Positions 1-8,345 of a stretch of 25,340 nt of DNA are shown in pieces. The notes under the pieces are model-generated. The model was not told the DNA's origin. It saw nothing but the letters and a program-made list of their open reading frames with translations, and made no database searches. The first letter of the stretch is position 1. Every line of letters begins with the position of its first letter. Made by a program: the position numbers and the translations under genes. Origin of the DNA: Tieghemiomyces parasiticus (lineage: Eukaryota; Kickxellomycota; Dimargaritomycetes; Dimargaritales; Dimargaritaceae); assembly GCA_027575765.1 (NCBI GenBank), contig JANBPT010000710.1:1-25340 (forward strand), read 5' to 3'.

Positions 1-3
1 GAT

Positions 4-76
4 GGGGGTCTAGCTCAAATGGGAGAGCGCTCGTTTAGCATACGAGAGGCACGGGGATCGATACCCTGGTCCTCCA
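4..76 (+). tRNA. tRNA-Ala, anticodon AGC
   Basis: The 73-nt cloverleaf folds by eye. The acceptor 5' strand is GGGGGTC (4-10) and the 3' strand is GTCCTCC with discriminator A at 76. The D stem is GCTC/GAGC, the anticodon stem CTCGT/ACGAG with loop TTAGCAT (AGC, alanine), and the T stem CGGGG/CCCTG with loop ATCGATA. The G3:U70 pair, the main alanine identity element, is present. Acceptor pair 6:67 is a T-T mismatch. There is no intron and no encoded CCA, as is usual in eukaryotes. Box A lies in the D arm and box B in the T arm. Confidence 0.93.
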
Positions 77-90
77 ACACCATTTATTAC

Positions 91-95
91 TTTTT
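91..95 (+). terminator. Pol III terminator of tRNA-Ala
   Basis: A run of five T residues starts 15 nt after the tRNA 3' end, as expected for RNA polymerase III termination. It supports the tRNA being a working transcription unit and not only a tRNA-derived fragment. Confidence 0.65.
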
Positions 96-219
96 ACAGG
101 ACTTAACACTGGATCTTTTGGACTGGGGTTGCCTGCATTATAATGATGGGTTGTAAAGTTGATTAATGATGGGAAATCATAAGCAGGATTGTTCACCAGA
201 TTCAGCTTAAAGAGTATCC

Positions 220-608
220 TGTAACCAAGGTACCCACTGGGAAACCTTCAATTCCAAGGATGCTGCCTCCCTTTAGGAGCTGTCTTCCTGATGGAAACGT
301 CAAGCTTCCACTAACAGATCATTCACACCCTTTGCAAAATATGAAGGTGGCAACCTTCAAATGTGGGTGACAAACTCAACTCAATTTCAAATTCTCCTCT
401 TCATGTAGAAGGGCCAGAACCAAGCACCTATTTTTACACCAAATGGTTATGCCTCTTCTTCCAATTCACATGTATTTATAGATGGTAAATTGCCCATAAT
501 TGTAGATTTATTAAGTGTGTAATAAATACTTGTCTTTATTCTAACTTGGCCTACTCACCTTGCAACCCTCCTTTGGTCTTTACCAGTTGCACCTCCCTTT
601 GGGCTACA
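220..608. repeat. LTR-like direct repeat, copy A
   Basis: This 389-bp segment begins TGTAACCAAGG and ends TTTGGGCTACA. Its ends form a short imperfect inverted repeat (TGTAACC against TGTAGCC) of the TG...CA kind found on retrotransposon LTRs. A second copy lies at 1032-1417 in the same orientation. Shared blocks in the same order include a CTTCCTGATGGA block, a GTAATAAATA block, a GGCCTACTCACCT block and the terminal TTTGGGCTACA. The copies are clearly diverged. No target-site duplication is visible at 215-219 or 609-613, which fits an old insertion. Orientation is not settled because both strands begin TG and end CA. Confidence 0.65.
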
Positions 609-1031
609 CACCCCATTACAATCCCTACCTAAATGGCATGTTTTGAAGTGGGATTAGAGCTGTTTATGGTAAAGACTAGTGGTTGATGTAATAGGCTTAT
701 CAACTAAAACCTTTCTTTATAAAAATGAAACTTGCTAGGTAAGGGTTTAGTAGTTGTGTAGTGACTCTAGATTGTCTTGTAGACTTGAAGGATCTCCTGC
801 ATCTGTTGTTGTGGCTACTGCTTGGGCTAAGAGAAAATCTATGGATGATAGAGCTTATATAAAGGCAAATATGAAGGTGGCCACTAAGCTACCATATCAG
901 TTTAGAGGAGGAAGACTGGTGGAGGCTTAGCCCAAAATAGAATTGAAGCAGAGGCACCTGTCAAAAAGGAGTGATGTCCAACAGATCAGGAGGGTTAGCA
1001 TTGCTGAGAAAGGATAATTGGTAGGTGGAAT

Positions 1032-1417
1032 TGTAACCAAGGCGCCCCCCAGGAAGCCTCCCAGTCAAAGAAAGCTGCTTCCCTTTAGCACCTGGCTTCC
1101 TGATGGAGTTTACCAACTTCCATCACCTCTTACCCTTACCCTTTGAGAACCAGGGAGGTGGCAGCCTTCCATTGTTGAAGGATAATTTGACTTGACTTAG
1201 ATCCTAACCCTACAGAAAAAGTCACCAGCCCAAATGTCTCAAGTTACACCAAACAGTTTTGTGTCATCTCTTAAAATCACACTTATTTAAAGATAGCAAA
1301 TTGGCCATAAACCATGGATTCACCAAGTGAGTAATAAATATGGCTTCTTTATCTCTGGCCTACTCACCTACAACCCGCCCTCAGTTTTTCTCTAGCTGCT
1401 CCTCTCTTTGGGCTACA
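1032..1417. repeat. LTR-like direct repeat, copy B
   Basis: This 386-bp copy has the same start (TGTAACCAAGG) and end (TTTGGGCTACA) as copy A and the same order of internal blocks. It contains a TAATAAATA block that could serve as a poly(A) signal if transcribed on the plus strand. It is followed directly by a C11 homopolymer (1418-1428). Many differences from copy A look like transitions, but I could not compute a full alignment. Confidence 0.65.
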
Positions 1418-2292
1418 CCCCCCCCCCCTCACAGAATAAAGTAATTTGGGTAGAGAAAGAGGTGGAGATGCCACTACTGATTGAATGAGCGGTTTTAGGT
1501 AAATGAATTGCACCCCAAAAGGTAGATAGCTGCACAAGATGGGTGCCTTTGATTGATAATGATAACAGCAATTTCAAAAATAACCCAGCATGACACCTAC
1601 CAAACCTACTACTATAAAAAGCAACACTAAGGACTGTACAGTTAACGCACCCTTCGTCTACCCTAGGAACCCTACCCATTACACACATATGTTTAGAGGG
1701 TACATTTGGTAGCACATGGCACTCATCCTATTGAGCCCCCTCCCCCCATTGTAATCCAGGATGAGTAATAGAAAGTAACCACTGGCCCTCTTCTTAACTG
1801 CACAGATAACCATATGTGGGACAGCTGTAGCCGACATCTCTATCAGCCCCCAATGGTGTAGAGGCTCTAAACCTATGGTCTGTGGTATACTCCGTGGCAA
1901 GCCGGAGTTAGCCCGTAGCCTGATACTGGCAGTTGGTGGTTTGGGCCAGTAAAGGGGAGCTTAAATCACCTGGTCACGCTAGCGTTTGGTGGGCAGTTGC
2001 CCTTTAAGCTGGCGAAAGCTACAGTCTCTGGCTGCTTCTAGGCTGCATACAGACGCACTTGCCATACGCGTCCCTGTCATTGCACCAGTGTGAAAACCAT
2101 TGCCCCACGTAACCTAATCTCACTTTGCTCGTATGCTTGCGCCATATACATGAAAAACCTTCATTTATCTTGTATACGCATTGCCTAGTACCATCGATTC
2201 TCTTGTACTTGTCGAACTTACGCCCGTCGGTTATTCATTTACCCAGTTCTCCGACCCACTAAACGTGGCCTCATTTCAAACCAAGCCTTACC
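1418..2292. other. boundary of repeat flank and upstream region of the CD2BP2-like gene
   Basis: No gene is recognised here. CpG becomes frequent again from about 1640, marking the change from the CpG-poor flank to unique sequence. A perfect 6-bp hairpin stem (ACTCCG/CGGAGT, 8-nt loop) lies at 1889-1908. The last 150 bases before the ATG at 2293 are pyrimidine-rich with short TTAC and CCGAC motifs. This is the likely promoter and 5' UTR, but I see no clear TATA box. Confidence 0.5.
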
Positions 2293-4032
2293 ATGCCCAG
2301 TAAACGCGGTGCGGCGCCACAGTGGCCGAACGCGACGGCCGGGTCCTCTAAACGCAGTCGTTACCAATCAGCCGGGGATTCTGACAGCAATGACGATGGC
2401 CCCTCTGACGTGGATCTTGAGCTTTCAAAGCCCCGACGCGGCGCTCTCCGTGACCTCAATGCCAGCGATGACGAAGACGACTATGTCGATACAAGTCAAT
2501 GGTCGAAGGGTGGACGCACAGTATACGATGACGACCAGGAGGACGAAGAGGCAGTCGAGGACGTAGCGGCCTATGACCCAGCCGATCAAGGAGTTATCGA
2601 CACCGGCGACGGCGGTGATGAGTTGGATGCGGAGAACACCCTGACGAAGGCCGAGGCCCATCGGATCCGTGAACTGCGGAAACGGCGTCGTCAGCAGGCC
2701 CCTAAGGGTGACGGTAAGGCTAATCGGGACCCGGGTGGTGTCGAAGACGATGACGGTGTGGACGCCGACGCGCAGGATTATGCTTACCAGCCACAACACC
2801 ACCGAAATGCCAAGGTGTTAGATAAACGACCCATCGGGTCTGCCGATGCCAAGGGTAAGACGGCCGCCTTAGACAACGACGAGGACGACGACATGTTTGC
2901 ACCTACCGGTCCCCTCAAGACGGACGTGGAGGATGCCGACGACGGTGATCGGCCGACTCGTCTCAACCCCTCCGACATTGTAGGTCAGATCACGACGTCC
3001 AAGGATGAGTACGATGTAGAAGGCCAGCAAACGATCGAAGCCTTTAACATGAAACAGGACCTCGAGGAGGGCGATTTTGACGCCGAGGGCAACTACGTTC
3101 GGCGGGCGCGCGACCCGCTGGCCTTCCACGACCAGTGGTTGGAAGACGTTTCGTCGCAGCGTGATATCCAGGCCGCATCCGTTGCCCACCGTCGGCAACT
3201 TGACGAGGCCCAGCGGGCTGAACGTGACGCTCAGGAGAAGCTGCGGCACTGGACGGTCGAACGGGTGTGGTATACCCTGGTGGGGCTGCTACAGCCACGG
3301 GAGACCGTCTTGAGGGCCCTCGCGCGGCTAGGCGGCAAGAACGACAAGGCCAAGGCTAAGCGGCGATGGGGCGGCGGGAGTAAAGCTAAGGCGATATCCA
3401 AGGATGGTAGGGCCGACGACCAGTCGCCGACGGAAGGAGGCGCGGACGACCATGCGGAGGAAGGGAAGACCCGGCGGACCCACGATATCGAACTCATCAC
3501 GCAACTTTGCGACCTGCGGATGGCTGAGGGCGATTTTCAAATTTATGAGATGACGTACGAGCAGCTGGTCCGGGAACTTCGTAAGCTGGATCTGATCCCC
3601 GACGAATGGCTACCTGGGACGCCGCTCCCGCCGTTCCCACTCGACACACCGAAGGTTTCGACCGGCGGCGCGGGAGTAGCTCCCCCCGACCCTACGGCGA
3701 CTCCCAGTACCACCACCGGTGATCTGGCCCGGGAGCTGCTGGCCGACCTTGACGACGACAGTGCCGATGAGGACGGATCCGTGCTAGTGCAGCCGACCGA
3801 CGCTAAAAGCGGTTCCGAAACGCTTGTCGACCAGTGGCAGTACAAGTACAACGCGGAACCCGACGCTGAGGTATACGGGCCGTTCGCGTGGGCCCAGATC
3901 CTCGACTGGCAACAGCAGGGCTATTTTACGGCGGATACGCTCGTGCGGCGCCTACCACCTCCGCCTTCGTCGGCGGGCGTTAACGTGGCCGGCCCGGCTG
4001 AGTCGTTTCGGCCACTGCGAGAACTTTTGTGA
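2293..4032 (+). CDS. CD2BP2: GYF-domain protein of the CD2BP2/Lin1 family (U5 snRNP 52K)
   Basis: Intact single-exon frame of 579 aa. In this family the GYF domain binds proline-rich peptides and the protein associates with the U5 snRNP before tri-snRNP assembly in the nucleus. The C-terminal GYF domain (about 513-579) shows WQYKYN, then VYGPFAWAQILDW and QQGYF, the family signature. A mid-protein block near 251-290 reads FNMKQDLEEGDFDAEGNYV, then DQWLEDV, typical of CD2BP2. Near 331-348 is LLQPRETVLRALARLGG, and near 401-430 QLCDLRMAEGDFQIYEMTYE; both align with conserved parts of the human protein. The N-terminal third is very acidic with a basic patch (RELRKRRRQQ) that could be an NLS. It is longer than human or yeast relatives (about 340 aa) because of acidic and Gly/Lys-rich insertions. 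The next gene is convergent, 2.5 kb away. Confidence 0.93.
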   Translation: MPSKRGAAPQWPNATAGSSKRSRYQSAGDSDSNDDGPSDVDLELSKPRRGALRDLNASDDEDDYVDTSQWSKGGRTVYDDDQEDEEAVEDVAAYDPADQGVIDTGDGGDELDAENTLTKAEAHRIRELRKRRRQQAPKGDGKANRDPGGVEDDDGVDADAQDYAYQPQHHRNAKVLDKRPIGSADAKGKTAALDNDEDDDMFAPTGPLKTDVEDADDGDRPTRLNPSDIVGQITTSKDEYDVEGQQTIEAFNMKQDLEEGDFDAEGNYVRRARDPLAFHDQWLEDVSSQRDIQAASVAHRRQLDEAQRAERDAQEKLRHWTVERVWYTLVGLLQPRETVLRALARLGGKNDKAKAKRRWGGGSKAKAISKDGRADDQSPTEGGADDHAEEGKTRRTHDIELITQLCDLRMAEGDFQIYEMTYEQLVRELRKLDLIPDEWLPGTPLPPFPLDTPKVSTGGAGVAPPDPTATPSTTTGDLARELLADLDDDSADEDGSVLVQPTDAKSGSETLVDQWQYKYNAEPDAEVYGPFAWAQILDWQQQGYFTADTLVRRLPPPPSSAGVNVAGPAESFRPLRELL

Positions 4033-6537
4033 AGTAAACTTTTCGTGCCATCCACCTAATGACAATGTACCAGGTTGTCGCGTGTGAGGCCCTTTTTTTT
4101 TTTCCTTCGGTTAGATAGGGGGCTGTGCTCGGTGTGTACCATCTGTGGGTGATGCCGCGGGTGCCATTCTCACTGTTTACTGGCACTCGCATGCCAACTA
4201 AACCGGGTATATATATATATGATAATAAGCCAGTCAGTCAGTACACCATCCCACTTGGCACTTTGATGAGCCGTGTTCCGAGAGAGATTTATGACGCCAA
4301 GGTCGCACCTCTTGGTACACTGGATTGCGGACCATCCGGATTTCACCTATTTAAGCATGGCTGTGAATTAGGAGGGTGTACCGCGGAAACCTGTGGGCCT
4401 TCAGGGTAGGAAGATTGAATTACGCGGCAAGTGAGCGACTGGCGCGGAAGGTATGTGTTGACAGTGGTTGAGGTAGATACGATTTTAGAAAGCGGATGAA
4501 GGGTCAGAGTTCAATGATAAGCGGTCTCTGCGCCCGATACAGGCGACCTGGTCCTTACTCTACCTACGTTAGCGCTGCCCCCCCCTCCTTGGACCATGCT
4601 GCTACTGGAGTGGCAAGACCGAGGTCAGCATGTAAGCGGGCCTCTCGCGAGAAGGATAGTTTGCGAGTAGTCCATTTCGGGACACCATTACGAAGGAAGG
4701 CTACAACGGTACTGGAGGCGGTGGCACGTTTTAGGGGGGGATTCGTAGAACAGTTTGGTGTCCAACAGGGGTTGCAGGTTAAAGGGGACGTCCAGGTGCG
4801 TATCACGGACTTGGTGACGGCCGCAGCACAGCGAACGCCTGGTTGGATATCAGTTAAGTACTGATCCCTGCGCGTAATGTGGGGTGAGAGTTGGACAGGG
4901 AGGGTGGCTGCTAGCAATAGCCCCTCTGCACGTAGCCGAGCGAGTAAGGTGGGCCAAGTGAAGACCAATGTGCGGAGCCTCACAAAGGGATCGTTCACGC
5001 CCAGGGCTGTTTTTGGCATGGATTGGCGGGATGCTAGGTTCACCCGATCAATGACTTCGGCGGATCACCACTTGGGTGTTCAGATCAAATGGTAGATATC
5101 GCGACGATAAGAACCAAAGTGATATCGGTCGCAAGGCGGGTCTCTAGCCCCTCCCCCTCCAATCCATATGGTCTGGTCACTCGACTCGCTTGGGGATTAC
5201 AGCACATCCAATTGAAACCAAGCTGTAAACAGACGAATTGTAGTAGTGGCGTGTGTTATGGTAAACACGGAGATGGCCATTCCAAAGGCGGCTTTGCATT
5301 CTGAAGAGTGAAGGCGGCTAGTGACTTTAGATGCTTCGGCGCTGGGGAATACACACGTACGAGGTACCCCTCAACAAATCCACGCTTCCACCCGTTTTCT
5401 CCCGGCGGTTGGGGATGTGAAGATGGAACAACACAACATCTTGGACGGGTTGGGGGTGGGAAGGAAGGATAGACGTTTATTGACTGTGCCACCTGGTCGA
5501 TTGACACCCGCACACTATGACCATGATCGGACATCCTGACGCTGCATCCTTCCACTGCACGCGGACGTTGATTTGGTAGAACCTCAGCACGAGTTAGCGC
5601 GGCAGGGTGAGTGAAATGCGGGTAAGCGGATTTGGGTCGAGGTTGGGCGATGACGCAGGCAACTAGCACAGTGGCTAGAACGCGGGCCTGTGGATTTCGA
5701 AAGCCTTGATTCTCCCCGCAGCAAAAGCTTAGATTGAGATACTTACAAGGTAATTAATGTTAGGTCCAGTGCAAGGGGGACTGGAAAGGGATCCGTCTAC
5801 TGACGGTCATCATAGTACGGACCGACGGGCCGTGGTCAATACGTTTGGACAAAGCCAGTGGCACCTGGTAGTGCATATACGAGCAACCCAGTCCAATGTA
5901 TGCGCCCGACAGACGGGTGTCAAGCTGGGTAGATAATACCGCTGAATGATCTGGTGATTTTTTCCCCATTTTTTCGCCGTACTTCTCCGCTACGCTTTAA
6001 TGGTGACTGACTATAGTTGCCCACATGAACCATTAGCGGGCTATAGGCCTGTAGACTGGATTGCCCCACAGGATAATATGGCCCGTCATGCCGACCATGC
6101 CGAAAAGGAGTGAAGAGTAGGGGCTGGAGCCGAGCTATCGGTTAATCGCAGGCACAGTCACAAAGTACAGTGGGGCGCGTGAGGAAAAAGTTGACCGGCA
6201 GCCTAGTGCATCTGGTACAGTGGATATATATTATATTACACACATGGTGAGAACCACTACGGACGACCGGATAGGTTTTGGCGGTGGTCAATGGGGATTA
6301 TATTACAGAGGCACGGAGAGACTTGGTTGACAAGAGACGAGTGCCGGGGCGCAGAACAAGGTTCCGCCATTGTTGATAAGCACAAATACAAGAGGAGAAG
6401 GGGATGAGTAATGCAGGTAGGTAGATGGAGAAATAGATGGTAGAAAGAGAGGGAAGGAGGGAGAGAGGCAAAGGAGATGGGTGCGCCAGGTGAAGGGAGT
6501 TCACGTCTCGCATCAAATAGGTTTGCGGGACCATATA
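4033..6537. other. convergent intergenic region, no recognised gene
   Basis: About 2.5 kb lies between the 3' ends of the CD2BP2-like gene and the cyclin. It holds a T10-11 tract near 4093, a short (TA)n run at 4208-4220 and several open stretches of up to 159 codons on both strands. None of these has a family motif or splice logic, and overlapping frames are open on both strands, as expected by chance at this GC content. A perfect tRNA box A (TAGCACAGTGG) occurs at 5664-5674, but no matching cloverleaf can be built. CpG is normal, unlike the window edges. Confidence 0.5.
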
Positions 6538-7281
6538 CTACTCGGCCGAGGCGGCCGGCGGGTAGGTAAGGCCGTTCCGCAGTAGGAACGCCTCGAGTTC
6601 GTCGGCCTTAATCCACAGGCGGTAGCGCATCAGGGACATAAACGTGGCCTCCATCCGGTTGACCTGCTGGACGTTGAAGGCGCCCCGTGTGGCGTCGGCG
6701 ACGGTACGGGTCCGGAAGGCCTTATTATCGTGGAGAAACTTGTCGGACACCATAAGGGCCGCCAAGAAGATGCGGTAGGGGGTATCGCGAGACCCACGGG
6801 CGGTGGCTGGAAGCATCTCCCGCAAGCGCTCGACGTAAACGAGACTCGATACCAGGGTCAGGAATGACGGTCGCAGCTGGCTGCACGTCGACCGCACAAA
6901 TTCGTCCAAGGGCGGTAGCAGGAGGGCTGAAGGGACTGGTGGGCACAGGGGGGCAGTGCCGGCGCCACTAGCTGAGGACTCCTGCGGCGGTGGCGAAGCA
7001 GCGGCAGTGGCGGCGGCAGCGGTGGCCGCGGCCAGGACCTCATCGGAACACCGCTTTAGAGAGAGGGTCAGGTTGTACGGCGACACGCGCTGGCAGTTGA
7101 GCACCGAGTTGACAGAATTGACGGTGAGGTTGAGCAAGGCCCGGTTCTCCTCCAGGAAATTCATACCGGCTGTAGCGGCTGTCATGATGGGTGGGTGAGG
7201 TAACGGTAAGCCAGGGGTGGTGTAGGTAGGGGAGGGGATGGAAGGTAGGAGTGGAAGAGAAGTGCAGGGAATCGAAGCCAA
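6538..7281 (-). CDS. Pcl1/Pcl2-type G1 cyclin (PHO85 cyclin family)
   Basis: Intronless frame of 247 aa from the longest ATG. The cyclin box spans about 124-240: FLTLVSSLVYVERLREMLP, then RDTPYRIFLAALMVSDKFLHD, then VNRMEATFMSLMRYRLW. The RIFLA(A/T)LM..DK(F/Y)L.D pattern after a Leu-rich VYVERL helix is that of fungal Pcl cyclins, which activate a Pho85/CDK5-like kinase in G1, polarity and nutrient control. Its size fits the family. Start choice: the first 32 residues are Pro/Leu/Ser-rich and come from a CT-rich leader, so Met33 (7185) or Met40 (7164) may be the true start. Residues 79-100 are a poly-Ala and Ser-rich insert. The long pyrimidine-rich upstream DNA suggests a long 5' UTR or promoter. 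The kinase partner is not in this window. Confidence 0.85.
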   Translation of the reverse strand: MASIPCTSLPLLPSIPSPTYTTPGLPLPHPPIMTAATAGMNFLEENRALLNLTVNSVNSVLNCQRVSPYNLTLSLKRCSDEVLAAATAAAATAAASPPPQESSASGAGTAPLCPPVPSALLLPPLDEFVRSTCSQLRPSFLTLVSSLVYVERLREMLPATARGSRDTPYRIFLAALMVSDKFLHDNKAFRTRTVADATRGAFNVQQVNRMEATFMSLMRYRLWIKADELEAFLLRNGLTYPPAASAE

Positions 7282-8345
7282 TGGAGAGGTAGTTTGAATG
7301 ACGTTTTGGACAAGGGGTAAGCCGTACTCAGCTGAATGGAGTGGAGATTAGCAAGCTAAGTTTGGTCTCTAGAGGCACGAGCCAGCATGGAATGGGCGGG
7401 GGCGCAGATAGGTTTGCCAGAGTGGCAAGGGAAGGGGACAGGCCACAGTTGATAGAGCGAGGAGACTCTTGTAGCTGATATGCGGGGGGGGGGGGGCTGA
7501 CGCAAGACTAAGTGAGTAGTGGAGGAGGGTTCGGGCTGGAAAGGTAGCTAGGGTGGTAACAAGGCGTTATTATAAAAGGTAGAAGAGGAATGGTGAAGAG
7601 AAGGGCCACGTACGTTAGGCAAGTGGGCGAGCGGAGCAAATAGGAGCCAGTCACAGACAAGAAGCGACGAATATCCGGGGGCGGCCAGAACTAATCTTTT
7701 TATAGAGCAAAGAGGCAGGGCGCATATACGCATACGCGCACAAGACCAGGCAGGCAGGAAGAAAGTGACGGAGTGCGTCACAAGCCAGAGAGAAAAGCTC
7801 GGCTGACGTTGAGGGGGGGCCCTAATATACAGCGGGATGTGATCCACGAGCTCACGGGGCAGACCGGAGGATGGGAATAAGATGCGGCAAGCGAGGTGGG
7901 AGCGGCAATCAAAAGTACTGGGCAGAGAGTCAACTAGGGGCGAGAAATACATACATAGGTGACAACAGCGCGCTGGCTGATGGTTTTATAGGAGCGACGA
8001 GGTGGCCCAGGCCAGGCCCAGAGTGGGGAAAAAGAAGGGGGGAAGACGTCGAAAAGGAGGGAGATAGTGGGCCAGAACCACAGGAGTATGGGCGGCTGTA
8101 GAGCCCGTAGACGATGGGCAATCCCAAAATGGCAACTGGGAGAGAAAGAGAAAAAAACGAGAGAGGGGAACGGCAGGGGAGGGGAGGCCAAAGTCGAAGA
8201 GCTGGCCTCGGGATGGGGGCGGGGGCGGGGCAAGTAGTACAACAACCTGGGGGGGAGGAGGCCTGACAGTGAGAAGACAGGGTGGGGTGGGGGGTCCAGG
8301 CGGGGGGGGGGGGCTGATTCGTAACCCTCGCATGTCCCTCCCTTA
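7282..8345 (-). promoter_or_regulatory. purine/pyrimidine-asymmetric upstream region of the cyclin
   Basis: For about 1 kb upstream of the cyclin the plus strand is strongly G/A-rich and the cyclin sense strand is C/T-rich. Homopurine tracts recur, with G13 at 7484-7496 and G12 at 8302-8313, both followed by CTGA. Open frames here translate only to Pro/Ser/Leu-rich low-complexity sequence and are not genes. The position fits a promoter or 5' UTR of the cyclin, as seen for pyrimidine-rich fungal promoters. No specific factor site can be named. Confidence 0.4.
8210..8313 (+). other. G-quadruplex-prone cluster
   Basis: Positions 8210-8230 read GGG, then G5, G5 and G4 with loops of only 1-2 nt. 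Positions 8280-8313 hold further G runs of 3, 4, 6 and 12. Both satisfy the usual G3+N1-7 rule, so stable quadruplexes on the plus strand are predicted. The cluster lies about 0.9-1.0 kb upstream of the cyclin ATG, on the strand opposite to the cyclin mRNA. Confidence 0.6.

Larger units (their letters stand above)
220..1417. mobile_element. candidate miniature LTR retroelement (TRIM-like)
   Basis: Two direct TG...CA-bounded repeats of 389 and 386 bp flank a 423-bp core at 609-1031. This is far too short for gag-pol, so the arrangement resembles a terminal-repeat retrotransposon in miniature or an internally deleted LTR element. The core has one open stretch on the plus strand at about 749-928 (roughly 60 codons, no ATG at its head, containing ATAWAKRKSMDD) with no family I recognise. 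No clear primer-binding site complementary to a tRNA 3' end follows either repeat. Two unrelated solo insertions of one family would also give this picture. The stretch is nearly free of CpG. Confidence 0.4.

Noticed and set aside
4564..5043. Minus-strand frame of 159 codons between the CD2BP2-like gene and the cyclin
   Set aside because: No family motif, no signal peptide or domain pattern, and an overlapping plus-strand frame of 122 codons is equally open. A chance ORF is more likely.
5256..5669. Minus-strand frame of 137 codons starting MLVACVIAQP, possible small secreted protein
   Set aside because: The hydrophobic start is too short for a sound signal peptide, no Cys pattern or paralog is present, and splice signals do not extend it.
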